A DNA stretch of 64,000 nt from Apium graveolens. Its lineage: Eukaryota > Streptophyta > Magnoliopsida > Apiales > Apiaceae. Where the stretch lies: positions 234,698,201-234,762,200 of the forward strand of contig NC_133649.1 in NCBI RefSeq assembly GCF_009905375.1, in the 5' to 3' direction. Of the stretch, positions 23,607 through 35,721 are shown in pieces (positions within the stretch are counted from its first letter, which is position 1; every line of letters begins with the position of its first letter). The position numbers were made by a program, and so were the translations under genes. Below the pieces are notes generated by a model that was not told the DNA's origin, searched no databases, and saw nothing but the letters and a program-made list of their open reading frames with translations.

Positions 23607-26600
23607 TGTAATATCCAGGATATATCGCGTAATTATTTTTATCAATACATAAATATTATGTGATTATTATATGAATTTTGGTGAATTATCTGTTAAGTGG
23701 TATCTGTGTTTGGATGTGTAAATATGATATAATTTGAGTATTTTAATTTTTATAGTTCCAAAAGAAAATATAGATATTGTGATATTTTTCTATTAATTTT
23801 TATGATGATATATGGTGTTATAAATGATTTATGGATCTTATAAATTATTTTTCCGAATATTTATAAACCATTTTGTATAATCGAGAACCAACCGACTTAA
23901 ACCGTTTTTACGTTTTTACAACCCAGAAGTCTCGGGAAAACTCATTCCTAACCTAATTGCAATATTCCGAGCATTTTCCATGTTTTGACTTTTTCGATCC
24001 GGAGTACGGTTTTCCTCGTGCGAGTCCTGGCGCAATATTCTCGATACAAAATTCGTTTCGGTAAATCGATAAAACCCGTATTTTCGAGAAACGAGATCTT
24101 TTTATTAAACTATTATATTATCTTCTTGTACTATGTGTAACCAAATCGATGAGACCAAGACCGCAATTATAAAATGTATAGATTTGGATAATTATCCTAA
24201 AACCGGTATCAGTTTTGGATCTGTTTTATTTAATAAACGTACTATTTTATATCCGGTATGATCCAATGGGGTACTAATATTCCGTAAATATAAATAGCCC
24301 TTACCGTATATTATTTTGTACAGAAAATCATTTGCAGTTAGTTAAATATATAATTATCAGAGAAAATACAGTATATTCATAGTGTTCTTCATAATCAAAC
24401 CTATATTTAAAGGCGTTAGCAATATCCGATTCTGGAGTTCAAGTAACCGAATCGAAGGTCTTGAAGAGTACTTTCAGAATCTGTGATCCATACACCTGCA
24501 GAATCAAATGTTATTTTTCTATAATTTTTATTAATTTTGAATTATTTTTGGATTAAAATATGAATTTTTGTTCTTGATGTTGTTTGTGTGATTTGATGGT
24601 TAAATCTTGTAAATCATTTCTTCCTGATCATTGTGGTATATCATATGTTGAATTTGGAGTTCAGTAACATGCTCAAATATGTGTTTGATTCTCGGAATTG
24701 GAAATTAGGGTTTATAGCCGTTTGAATGTTTGCAATTAATTTTTGGGGGTTTCTTCCCCAGGGGTTATTAGACTGAATTATTTGCACCAATAGATAGATC
24801 GTTGAAAGGGGAGTCGATTGGTACTAGTGGCATGAATAGACGATAACGGGAAAGTCTTGGTCAGAAAATCGACCGTAGGCGGCGGCGGAAAATTCCGATG
24901 AATTTTCCGGTCGTTTCAGTAAGTGTTTGAATGATTTGAGGTTGCAGATGTGTTCCTGATGTCAAGAAGATCATACACTGTTATTTTGGCACGTTTCTGG
25001 GTTGATCTTCACTCGCCGGAAAATCTTGGTGGCCGCCGTTAATGGCGGCGGCCACCGGAGCTATGGACGGGGAAGACGACAAGGGCAAACTTCAATTTGA
25101 CCCCCCTGAAGTTTCCCTGTCTTGCAAAATCAGTACTTTAGTTTTTAAAATTTATAAAATTAAGATTTCTATTTTAATTATTTTCAGAAATAGGATTTAT
25201 ATTTAATTTATTAATGTAATTAGTTATTAAATAATTTTAATTGATTATTTAATTGGATTTAATTATTTCTTTCGATTTAAAAATTATGAAAAATAGTTTC
25301 GAACTTTAAAATATTATTTTAAATTGTTTTCAAGTCTCGATAATAATTATAAGATGATTGTAAATCCATATTCAGTTAATCAAACCCTATTTATTGTTTT
25401 AAAATGAATCAACGACCCATTTTAATTTTGGAAAATGTTTAAAAATTCGTATTAAATATCCAAAAAATCATTTTGACATCAAATCTTCTTTGGAAAAGTA
25501 TTTTCATCGAATATCTTACATGATATGTGCTATATGTTATCTAATTAATGTGTTATATGCGTATATATGTATCGTTTGACTGTTTCAATCGTAACTTTCA
25601 ATCCGTAAATCGGATTTGGGTGGAACGGAGGGTAGATAAAACCTTATGACGTCTATGTGACAATTAGATAATGTGAGATGAATATTGATAGATACTTATG
25701 ATGCCTAGAAGAGTAAGCAAGGAATAGAAAAAGGAAGCAGGTGATCAGAAAATGAAATCGATACGTAAAAAATAAAGCAAGTGATCAGTGAATAGAAGCG
25801 AGGCATAGAAAAGTAGCCAAGTGGTTGTTGAATAGAATCATTAGACAAGTAAAAATGAAGTTGGAATCATTAGTGATAAAGCAAGTACTTCTGGACCTTT
25901 CTCGAGATATATTGCAAATATTTCTGAACTCTCTCGTGACATACTGTTAATATTCAAAATAAGTTCTGCTTTACATTGTAAGTACTTTGAATCATTTAGC
26001 CTTAAATCCTGATCACATCACTTGATCTTTGAGCTATAATACTTATTCTTTGTAAACCATCCATTGTCGATTTTCCATATACTAAACCACACAAATACAA
26101 TACTACTCCACAAATACATAACCACCATACACCAAATACTAGAACAAAATTGCTTGAACATATATAAACCTTTAAACTCAATCATACCTTATAATATCAA
26201 AGGACTAAACCTTGTAAAATCATTGTTCATTAAATACCTGATTCTCCTACAGACTAGAAGCCATTCCTCATATATACCTTGATATACCCTTGTGATACTC
26301 ATGAATTGCATTACGCTTTTATTCAAATGTTTTATCATTATTGATTATGATCTTGTTTTATTGAGTTATATTGTTTATCATATTGAACTATTTTAAAATT
26401 GGATAGTTTTCTTTATGTGGACCAGATCCGTGGTCAGACCAGATTTGTGGTCGAATTAGGCTAATGTGTGCCTTGGATCCAGTTTATAGAGCAGAGCCGT
26501 GTGCCTTGCTCGGGGTTAGTGCGTGACTGATCAGCAGCCTAACCTTAGTTTTAAAATTTAAAATGAATTTCCAATTGTAATGAATGTTTAACAAGAAACT

Positions 26601-27046
26601 TGATTCCTCTAAATCATCTCGTTTGATCATTATTTAACCTCAGTTATTGTTATTATTACTTGCTGAGCTAGTTAGCTCACTCTTGCGAATCTGTTTATGT
26701 ATTCAACAGTTAAAATGGAAATGATTGATAGCAAGGTTTCCCAGTCCAATGTGTGAGCTAGGATTCCAGGACGAGTTGAATCGAACCAGCAGAAGCTCTG
26801 TATTATAGTTGAGTTGTGCAAACTTGTAAGAATAAATATCATTACCGAGTGTAAGTTAAACTAGTTGGGATTTGGTGCTGATTTAATAAAAGTTAAGGTT
26901 GTGGCTTGTTTTCATACTTTAACCTATTGCGATCCGTGATTGTGTAAAGCAGGGTCATTGCGAATAATATTTCATATATAGGTTTATATATTGTGTGTTT
27001 GTGTTGTGCACCCCAAACTTCTGATCCCGGTTTGGAGGGCGCCACA
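23607..27046 (+). repeat. 5' LTR of element B (3.44 kb)
   Basis: Starts TGTAATATCCAGG and ends GGCGCCACA. Reverse-complement relative of the element A LTRs. TATA box TATAAATAG at 24289-24297. Contains a GC-rich patch (24885-25080, GGCGGCGG-type words) otherwise rare in the window. Confidence 0.85.
24289..24297 (+). promoter_or_regulatory. LTR TATA box of element B
   Basis: TATAAATAG at the same relative position as the box in the A LTR. Confidence 0.5.
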
Positions 27047-27049
27047 GGT

Positions 27050-27061
27050 TGGTATCAGAGC
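27050..27061 (+). promoter_or_regulatory. Primer binding site of element B
   Basis: TGGTATCAGAGC three bases after the LTR end; initiator-Met-type. Confidence 0.8.
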
Positions 27062-27246
27062 TACAGGTTATAAGTCACTGAAACAAGCCTAGATTGTCGG
27101 GATTGGGTAGAGGGTTATAAATTAGGAATAGGAAATAGAAATATAGGACGTCGTGAGATTGAGTGCGACTGTATAATAAGTTTTCTGTACGATTCGTATT
27201 GCGATTCGAGATTCTTATTATACAATATGATTTCCAGATAACGACA

Positions 27247-29443
27247 ATGGCAGATCATATTTTCCTTGTATCATCTGATCATTCAGAGCCTTCTGTTCGA
27301 GGATCGTCATTTTTTACCCAGATTTGATTTGCACTTTGTTCTTCCACCAGTATTAACTGTATTACCTCCTGTTAACAAAATAAGTTTTTAATAAAATAAC
27401 TTTTAAACATCGGTTTTCAAGTTACTACTTGAGTTTCTTGTTTGTTAAGAAGACCCGGATTACCTGGAAGGGTACTTGTTCCGGACTTAGTATTGTTAAT
27501 TCAGAGGACAAAGTAACCCGCAATTATGAAGAAGTTTGATTATTCCTAACAGAATAGTGCAAATTTTGTTTGATAAGACTAACAACAGAATCAGCATACG
27601 GAGAAACTATTCATCCAATTTCTGAGACTATTAGAGTTTAAAGAATTCATTGATTTAAATGAAGCCTGAGCATGATCGAAGAAGGATGAGTCAATTTCCA
27701 GACTCTTCTAAAGGAAGAACATTATTAACAAATAATCGATATGTTGAATGACAAGTGGTTATTCTAAGTTGCAAAGATGAAACTTGAAGTTATCATGTAA
27801 GAGCGCAATTACGATCGCATTGTTAAATATTATACGCGCGGGTACGATGCTAAGACACAAGACTTAATAAGCAAGAATCTATCATAGTGCTTAATATATG
27901 AAGGAATTTAAACGCATTTTCTGAAGTCGTTATATGATTCAGAATGGGATCTATTGATCAAATGAGCTATGAAGGTATATATAAGTGAAATGCGGATAGT
28001 GACTAACGGTATCGTTCTTTCCAACAATACTACAATATATATTCTTCTTGACTCTTGAATAAGTATGAACTTCTTTTATTATAAGATCTACGAAGTGATA
28101 AGGAACAATTTTTTTTTGCATTCCTTTCAAATTTATTGTTCCCTCATGTTTTGCTTTCTGATTGGGACAAACAGTGTTATGGTAAGACACTTTGTCGGAA
28201 TGACGAAGTGTCGGGTGGGACGGCACCTAATCATGAGCTGTATGCTATACAGTATGAAAGACTGGCCATCTTAAGTACCAATGTGGTTGTCTCATTCATA
28301 TTCAAATCATTACTCATTCTTTCTTTCTCAACTATAAATTTATTGAAGTATGAATCCTTTGAATTATTTTACTGCATTATTGTTCTTTACAAAAGTTTTC
28401 CAAATAAAATCAATCTATCAAGAACCAAGCAGACAAAGTTCCAGCATTGGATTTGCATGTTTCAAGTATGGGAAAATCAGAGCCTATGGCGAGGATTGTA
28501 AATCACCAGCCCCAATCAGGGATGCGCTAGGAATTAAGGCAATCTACTCCGATAAGGAATACGTCTCCAAGGACAAGAGTTTACGATATGTTAGTGAAAT
28601 ATGTTATTTAGAATACAGATATGACGACATGAATGAGTATTATAAATACCTTATGTGTTAAAGTATTGGTAGATGTGATAGCAACTTGATCGTTTATTTT
28701 TCAAGGTTTTGTCGATAAGTTGAATTACCCTATTGAATTATTAAATGAGATCATGACTATAAAACTAGAAAATCAAGAATATATAAATATTAAACAAGAG
28801 AGTACCAATGGTAAAAATTGAGATTTCTGGCAATGAGTTTGTGATGAATCGATACCATTTAAGACAAGAGGACTTGACATTTTTCTAGGTATTGAACTGA
28901 TTATTGAAGCGTAATGCTCAGATAGACTGTCATGATAACAAGATAATTCTAAAGATGCCAGATTGAGAATATGATAATGGTTAGAGGTCGAAGGCAAGCA
29001 AAGAAGTTTTAACGATAATTCAAATTAAAAGGTTACCATGGTAAAGATATGAGGACTATAGTGAATATGTGATAAATAGAAGTCAGGAGCCAGCAAAATT
29101 TGAAGATTTTATAGTAATAAATGAGTTTCAAGACATATTTCCAGATGAGTTACCAGGACTTCCTCCAAATAGAGAAATTAAGTTCGCGATTGACTTAGAA
29201 AATGAAATAAAACCACTGTCTAAGGCCCCATACAGAATGACACCAATTGAGATAAAGGAATTAGCAAAGCAATTGCAAGAGTTGTTAGAAGAAGGAGCGA
29301 ATATACCTAATGTACCCCATGAGGTGCACCAATATTAATTATTAATAAGAAAGATAGAACCATAAGATTATGTGTTGATTAGCGAAAGCTCAACAAGTTT
29401 ACTATCAAGAGAAAGTATATGTTGTCTGATCAGTTGAAAGATA
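27247..29443 (+). pseudogene. Element B pre-gag, gag, protease and RT start, decayed
   Basis: The reading starts with a short pre-gag ORF (MADHIFLV, 27247) that stops early. Nothing coherent follows until about 28440, where a damaged zinc knuckle (IGFACFKYGKIRAYGEDC) is legible. Then come remnants of protease (VLVDV and downstream, about 28660-28900), the connector [16 protein letters not shown], and the RT start LSKAPYRMTPIEIKEL in the open stretch 29069-29338. The RT core is absent because the element is truncated. Much more decayed than A. Confidence 0.65.
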
Positions 29444-30317
29444 CAGTGAAATAGGTTCTTGAATATGATAGTACTCTCCAAGACCTTCGATTCGGTTACT
29501 TGAACTCTAAAATCGGATATCAATAATGCCTTGAAATTTGGGTTTGATTACGAAGAACTATTATGAATATATGGATTTTCTTTGAAAATTATATATTTTA
29601 CTGATTGCAAATGATTATCTGTACAAAATAAAATATGGTAAATGCTATTTATATTTACGGAATATTGGTACCCCGTTGGATTATATCGGATATAAAATAT
29701 AATGTTTATTTGATAAAATAGATCCAAATTGGTATCGGTTTTAGGATAATTATCCAAAACTACACATTTTATAAATACAGACTTGGTCTCAGCGCTTTGG
29801 TTACATGAATTACGAGAAGATAATATAATAGTTTAATCAAAATATCCCATTTTGAAAAAGTATGGGTTTTATCGATTTACCGAAAATTTTGCGTCGGGAC
29901 CCGCACAGAAAAACCGTACTCTGGATTGAAAAAGTCAAAACATGGAAAATGCTCGGAATATTGCAATTAGGTTAGAAAGGAGTTTTACCGAGACTTCCGG
30001 GTTACAAAAACGTAAAAATGGCTGAAGTCGGTTGGTTCCCGATTATACAAAATAGTTTATAAATATTCGGAAAAATAGTTTATTAAATCCATAAATCATT
30101 TATAAAATCATATAACAACAAAAAAATTAATACAAAAATATCACATTTATCTACACTTTATTTTGGACATATAAAAATTAAAATACTCAAATTTTATCAT
30201 AGTTAAACATCCAAACACAAATACCACTTAACAGATAATTCACCAAAATTCATATAATAAATATATAATATTTATTTATTGATAAAAATAATTACACGAT
30301 ATATCCTGGATATTACA
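29444..30317 (-). repeat. 5' LTR of element A, second piece
   Basis: Aligns to 11449-12338 of the 3' LTR at roughly 93% by eye and ends GGATATTACA, followed by the target duplication TCCTG. It shares the TATA-box context of the other LTRs. Confidence 0.82.
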
Positions 30318-30322
30318 TCCTG
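30318..30322. repeat. Target-site duplication of element A, right
   Basis: TCCTG, one mismatch to CCCTG at 8877-8881. Confidence 0.6.
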
Positions 30323-31162
30323 GCTAAACTTTTGTCAGATGAAGCTTTACAGTAGAAACCATTGACTTCACCTTTTCCTAAGATTTTAGGTTAGCTACGA
30401 GCATATCATTTCCTTAATCTAACAATAGTAAGCTTCTCAATCTTCCTGCTTGGAATGAAACACTACTCCTTTTGTTAAATTGACATTTTGTCCTTTGATA
30501 TAGAACTGCCTGATAGGAAGATTTGTGCTTTGATTCTCCAACAAGATAGATGCTTCTAATTATTATCAGTGACACCAATAATTATTTGTTATCAGCGATA
30601 CCAATTGTTGAATCCATGACGACATTCCTTTTTCTGCATAGCTTTGTCTCGTAATAAAAACCTTCGCTGTCATCTCCAAAGATTATTGACAAAATTTCTT
30701 TTGTCAATCACATTTGATTGTGAGGCTCTTTCTTTGATCATATGCCTTGAGTATAAATTACCAAGAATACATATGAATCAATTAACCTATCATGTCCAGC
30801 ACTCACAAATGGATTAACAGTCTTGGTACCAAACTTATCTTGTTTGGGTCAAGATGGATTAGAGATTTTACTTTTAACAGTGATAACAACAGCTACAACC
30901 TTATCATGCTAATTCTTATCTTTGACTGACCATTTTCTCCATATTGATATCCTTGACAAAATTGTCTCTAGGCTAGGAGAAAAATAATTCCATCCTTACA
31001 TAAGGAGGACTAGCAGTCTTTGCCCTATTGTAATCTTAAATATGATTTTTCTACAATTAATGCAAGTAGTAAGAGATGCATTCATGACATTGAAATAAGT
31101 AAGCATTGTATTAAGAATACATGACATTCATTCAGAAACATCAATCATAAGAATTAAGCAAG
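30323..31162 (-). pseudogene. Copia protease to gag-pre-integrase remnant (old host element)
   Basis: On the minus strand, pieces of the copia sequence between protease and integrase are legible: FGDDSEGF near 30685 (usually FGDDSKG), and YCKASSD-like and SLAR-like residues just before 30323, which join directly to the integrase remnant at 8881 when element A is removed. Heavily degraded. It is interrupted on its right by the Tat-type element at 31168. Confidence 0.6.
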
Positions 31163-31167
31163 ACGTG
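31163..31167. repeat. Target-site duplication of Tat element copy 2, left
   Basis: ACGTG, exactly repeated at 54841-54845. Confidence 0.88.
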
Positions 31168-31332
31168 TGATAGGGATAAATAAATTATGATTGTATAATT
31201 AAATACTGCATTAATTGTACAAACTGTGGGCTGCTAGGCCCAATAAAAAGATATATGATACTCAGACCAGAAAGGTTAAGCCTGATGGACCAGATCAGGC
31301 CTGATGGAATAAAAAAGGCCCAAAAGCCCTGA

Positions 31333-31362
31333 TTATTAATTAATTTCGTAATTAATTAATAA
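31333..31362. repeat. AT-only inverted repeat in the LTR
   Basis: A 13-base stem (TTATTAATTAATT and its complement) with a four-base loop. Present at 54436-54465 in the 3' LTR and conserved in the LTR of copy 1. Confidence 0.8.
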
Positions 31363-31545
31363 GGGAAAAATCAGATGTTGAGAAGAGTCCCGATAAGGAT
31401 ATAAATCCTTGGAGATTAGCCTCAAGGGGACCTAAAAGGATAAGGAATCAGTTTCCTACTATCTAGGACTCCAAAGTCCATTCTAATTATGAGACTTGCC
31501 CACCAAGTCTCCTATACCAAGTCCAATTCAAGGACTCCCAACATC

Positions 31546-31553
31546 TATATAAG
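31546..31553 (+). promoter_or_regulatory. LTR TATA box
   Basis: TATATAAG at offset 378 of the LTR, in the context 'acatctatataagggg' that is identical in all three Tat LTRs of the window. Confidence 0.7.
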
Positions 31554-31694
31554 GGGTCTCACCCCCACCAATCAGAACTACGTTTTTTGGCTTGATTCTC
31601 TAATTCACAGAGATACGTAGGCATCTCGTAAAGGTAGATCGAGCCACGAAACACGAGAGCAGCCAATAAAAGCCTTGAGCTCCCGAATCTTAGT

Positions 31695-31700
31695 AATAAA
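31695..31700 (+). terminator. LTR polyadenylation signal
   Basis: AATAAA about 40 bases before the LTR end and about 145 bases after the TATA box; conserved in the other Tat LTRs. Confidence 0.55.
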
Positions 31701-31739
31701 TACAGCAAGTAATAACCTTAGTTTTTTATCCATAACATT

Positions 31740-31755
31740 TGGCGCCATCTGTGGG
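31740..31755 (+). promoter_or_regulatory. Primer binding site of Tat element copy 2
   Basis: TGGCGCCATCTGTGGG two bases after the LTR. The TGGCGCC core is shared with Tat/Athila-type elements, which use elongator tRNAs (Asp or Arg types); I cannot assign the tRNA with certainty. Confidence 0.7.
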
Positions 31756-31772
31756 AATACGCAACAACAACC

Positions 31773-33600
31773 ATGGCGAGAACACGGAGAACAATTGGAG
31801 CTCTAGAGGAAGGAACACCATCAGAGACAACCCAGGTGATTTTATCAACCGTGGAGGTTCCTCCCCATTCAACTTATGCATCTACTCAGGGGGAAGCCCA
31901 GATAGGGGCAACTCAACCTCAGCCACAAGGGACAACTCCCCCGACTATATAAGGTACGAATCCTCAAGTTCAACAAGTACATATACCTGTGAATTCTCGA
32001 CCCGTCGGGTATGAATATTCAACTGTTGTTACTACTAACCCCCCTTATGGGATGCCCCTTCGCCCTGAGGTTGGAGGAAGCGGATATGCTGGGCGAGGTG
32101 AAGCACGAGGGCAGTCACCCCCCTATATACGAGGTTTGGGTCCTATTCCTGAGGATCGGGAATTTTCTGGTCCTTATACTGAGAGAGACTCCGAATCTTC
32201 GGATGATGAAGTGGCCCCGAGAAGGAGGCGTCCTGGAAAAGAGCCAATGGCCCATGGAAGGCAACGCCCCCAAAGCACCCCAGGGGCGAATCCCCAAGAA
32301 GTGCAGGAAAGGATCAGGGCTCATGAGGCTGAAATCCAAAGGCTGAGGCAGTGATTTGGAGGCTCACCAGGCCACCAGACCCCAGATACCTCCTAGGGGG
32401 AGAAATCCTCCTCCTGTCATAGACCTGGATGGTCCGGTAAGAAGAAGGGCTGTTGTCCCAAGAACTGATCCAAGCAATCTCCTTCCCCTTGGAGATCCTG
32501 ATGATCCAACTCCACCCTTCACAGAAGAGATAATGAATGCCCATATCTCAAGGAAATTCAAGATGCCCACTATCAAAGCCTATGATGGCACGGGAGACCC
32601 CGCTAATCATGTTAGGACATTCTCTAATGCACTGCTGCTGCAACCCGTGAATGATGCTATAAAGTGTCGGGCCTTCCCTCAAACCCTGTCGGGTATGGCT
32701 CAAAGATGGTACAGTCGCCTGCCCCCAAATTCTATTGGATCGTTCAGAGAATTAAGTCAGGCTTTTATTAAGCAATTCATCAGTGGAAGAGTCCATGAGA
32801 AAAGTTCAGCATCCCTTATGAGTCTTGTGCAGGGAGCTAAGGAATCCTTGAGAGATTACCTGAATCGTTTTACAAAGAAGGCTTTAAAAGTCCCAGACCT
32901 TGATGATAAGGTAGCCATGATAGCACTACAACAAGGAACCATGGATGAGTTTTTCAAGATGTCCTTGGCCAAACGTCCCCCTGAAAACATGTTGCAACTC
33001 TAAGAGAGGGCAGGGAAGTATATCAAGGTTGAAGAAAGCATGAGGAAGACCGTAGTAAGTAATGAGCCCACTGGAGGCAAGAAGCGAAAAACTGATTTAG
33101 AATATATTGCAAAGGACAAATATCCTAGAACCGAACAAAACCCTGATTCAACCCCCAAGAAGGGAGGACCTGGGCAAAAGTTCACTGAATACGCTAAGCT
33201 TAATGCTCCTAGAAGTCAGATTTTGATGGAGATTGAGAAAGACAGAGATGTTCGCTGGCCTAAGCCCTTGAAGGCTGATCCTGCCAAGCTAGATAAGAGC
33301 AAGTATTGCAGGTTTCACAAAGATGTTGGCCATGACACCGATGAGTGTAGGCAATTGAAAGATGAAATTGAGTTCCTCATTCGAAAAGGAAGATTGAACA
33401 AATACACTGGAGAAGGAGGGGATAGGAATAATAATGGAAGGAAGAACTTTGAGGATCGTAGGAGGGACCAAGACGATCAGGGGCGGAATCCCCAACCCAG
33501 AGGGCCGGTTATAAATGCAATTTTTGGAGGACCGCGATGCCCTCGAGGGCCAGTGATAAACACGATCTTTGGAGGTCCAACTGCTGCTGGATTGTCCAAA
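31773..33600 (+). pseudogene. Tat element gag, disrupted
   Basis: Starts at ATG 31773 (MARTRRTIGAL). The frame runs through a stop at 31950-31952 to 32351, where an extra T creates a stop and shifts the frame. It then continues 32356-33003 with the capsid core (DGTGDPANHVRTF, RWYSRLPPNSI, FIKQFISGR, LRDYLNRFTKKAL). A second stop at 33001-33003 precedes QERAGKYI-type sequence (usual E-R-A-x-K-Y-I). The C-terminal part has a zinc-finger-like CRFHKDVGHDTDEC and is highly charged. Gag forms the particle that encloses element RNA; this one cannot be translated whole. Confidence 0.85.
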
Positions 33601-34200
33601 AATTCCAGAAAGGCATATACTAGGGAGGTTATGCATATTGTTGGAGAAGCCCCGAAGAGGGCCAGGACAGAAGTAACATTGGCTTTTGATGATTCCGACC
33701 TAGAGGGTGTGAAGTTTCCCCATGACGACCCGCTGGTCATAACACCGATAATAGGAAATAGCCCGGTTAAGAGGGTCTTTGTGGATAATGGTGCTTCTGT
33801 GGATATCTTGCTCCACGACACCTTTCTAAGAATGGGATATAACGACTCCCAGTTGATACCAACCGACATGCCGATATATGGATTTGCTGGAGTAGAATGT
33901 CCTGTGGAAGGGATAATCAAATTGCCAACCACCATAGGTACGGAACCAAGGCAAGCAACGCAGATGCTGGATTTCGTGGTGGTAAAGGCTAGTTCAACTT
34001 ATAATGCTATCATGGGGAGAACAGGGATACATGCCTTCAAGGCAGTCCCCTCTTCCTACCATTCAGTCATGAAGTTTCCCACCCGAAACGGGATTGGAGA
34101 AGAGAGAGGAGATCAAAAAATGGCTAGAAGCTGTTATGTAGGCCTCTTTGAGGGCAGATGGAGTCGGGGGGCAGGTTCTTCCTATTGAAGATATGGATGT
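33601..34200 (+). pseudogene. Tat element protease region
   Basis: In frame with the gag C-terminus. The active-site segment reads VFVDNGASVDILLHDTF, with D-N-G where many families have D-S/T-G (Tat elements vary here). Flap and downstream motifs (YNAIMGRTGIHAFKAVPSSYH) follow. An extra G near 34141 shifts the frame into the following RT connector. Confidence 0.8.
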
Positions 34201-35721
34201 TCGAGAAAATGATGAGAATAGAGGAAGGCCAGCAGAAGAATTGGTTTCGGTTCCTTTAGACCCCGAGAATCCTGAGAGGATGACTTTCATTGGAGCCACA
34301 TTAGAGGAGCCTCTTAGAGGGAAGTTAGTGAAATTTTTACAAGAAAATAGTGATGTGTTTGCATGGTCAGCAGCTGATATGCCAGGCATAGACCCGGAGT
34401 TAATTACTCACAAGCTAAACGTGGATCCAAGCCGGAAGACAGTGAAACAAAAGAAAAGGAAATTTTGCCCCGGAAAGACAAGAGGCTATAAAACAGGAAG
34501 TAGAAAAGCTCTTAGAGGCTGGTTTCATTGAGGAGATTCAATTTCCGGAGTGGTTAGCAAACCCTGTAATGGTGAAGAAGGCTAATGGAAAGTGGAGGAT
34601 GTGTATAGACTTCACTGATCTGAATGATGCATGCCCCAAAGACTGTTTCCCGCTGCCTAGAATTGATACTTTGATTGATGCCACTGCTGGACATGAGATG
34701 CTGAGTTTCATGGATGGATTTAGCGGATACAATCAGATCAAAATGCATAAGGATGACATTCCAAAGGTATCATTTATCACTGACTTTGGTGTTTATTGCT
34801 ATCTTGTTATGGCGTTTGGTCTCAAGAATGCAGGAGCCACCTATCAGAGGTTGGTGAATAAAATTTTTAAGGATCTTATTGGGAAGACTATGGAAGTCTA
34901 TGTTGATGACATGCTAGTCAAGAGTCTAGTAAAGACTAATCATATAACCCATTTGAGGGAAGCTTTTGAGGTCCTAAGGTACCACAAGATGATGTTGAAT
35001 CCGACGAAGTGTGCTTTCGGAGTAGGATCTGGAAAATTCTTGGGACTGATGGTCTCAAAGAGGGGAATTGAGGCTAACCCGGATAAGATAAAGGCGATCC
35101 TGGACATGGAACCACCAAAAACTGTTAAGGATGTTCAGAAGCTTACAGGAAGGGTTGCTGCGCTAGGACGATTCATCTCCAAGTCGGGGGACAAGTGTTT
35201 GTCATTCTTCAAATGGCTAAAGAGCATCAAAGACTTTGTATGGAATGAGGAAAACCAGAAGGCATTTGAAGAGTTAAAGAAGTATATGGCCCAGGCCCCG
35301 TTGTTGGCCAAGCCAGTTCTGAGTGAAATTTTATTCTTGTACTTGGCTGTTTCAGAGAGCGCCTTGAGCGCGGTGTTGGTTAAGGAAGAACTGAAAGTCC
35401 AGAAACCCGTATACTATGTCGGCAAAATTTTGCATGGTGCTGAGTTGAATTATTCAACTATAGAGAAATTCGCTTTAGCCTTGGTAATGGCTTCAAGAAA
35501 GCTGCGTCCTTATTTTCAAGCTCACCAGATTGAAGTGCTAATAAATCAGCCACTGAGAAATATCATTCACAGTCCCAAGGCAAGTGGGAGACTGATTAAG
35601 TGGGCAATAGAGTTGGGAGAGTTTGATCTCAAGTATAAACCACGTACGGCTATAAAAGCCCAGACACTAGCTGACTTCGTGGTGGAATGTACCATACCCA
35701 ACCAAGAAGTCGGGGGGGCAG
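34201..35721 (+). pseudogene. Tat element reverse transcriptase and RNase H
   Basis: The connector (FAWSAADMPGIDPELITH) leads to an extra T near 34466 that shifts frame. RT from 34569 is then open: WRMCIDFTDLNDACPKD, LPRIDTLIDATAGHEMLSF, FGLKNAGATYQRLVNKIF and the catalytic YVDDMLVKS. RNase H follows (YLAVSESALSAVLV, YSTIEKFALALVMASRKLRPYF). The frame ends in VECTIPNQEVGG where the nested element begins at 35722. The second (archaeal-type) RNase H expected next in the Tat lineage is not found on either side of the insertion. Confidence 0.88.

Larger units (their letters stand above)
23607..29443 (+). mobile_element. Element B: inverted, 3'-truncated relative of element A
   Basis: A plus-strand LTR (23607-27046), primer site (27050-27061) and internal sequence to about 29443, where the pol reading breaks off into element A LTR sequence. 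It lies inside the 5' LTR of A, whose matching segment (about 9234-11448 of the 3' LTR) is missing. The simplest reading is insertion of B into A's LTR followed by deletion of B's 3' part together with part of A's LTR. Confidence 0.7.
8882..30317 (-). mobile_element. Element A: Tekay-type chromovirus with internal insertions
   Basis: A minus-strand Ty3/gypsy element. From right to left: 5' LTR (in two pieces, 29444-30317 and 23353-23606), primer binding site (23337-23348), pre-gag ORF, gag with two zinc knuckles, protease, RT, RNase H, integrase (interrupted by the 13248-18407 array), chromodomain-like C-terminus, polypurine tract and 3' LTR (8882-12338). Domain order, long LTRs, the initiator-Met-type primer site and the integrase C-terminal sequence (WRNPKVEESTWE) fit the Tekay/Del clade. 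LTR copies differ visibly (about 93% over the shared 0.9 kb by eye) and all genes carry lesions, so it is old and inactive. Confidence 0.85.
31168..31737 (+). repeat. 5' LTR of Tat element copy 2 (570 bp)
   Basis: TGATAGGG to CCATAACA. It differs from the 3' LTR (54271-54840) by two substitutions that I can see (near 31257 and 31580). Confidence 0.95.

Noticed and set aside
33477..33935. Minus-strand 152-residue ORF within the Tat gag-protease region
   Set aside because: Complement of the protease coding sequence, where codon composition keeps the reverse frame open.
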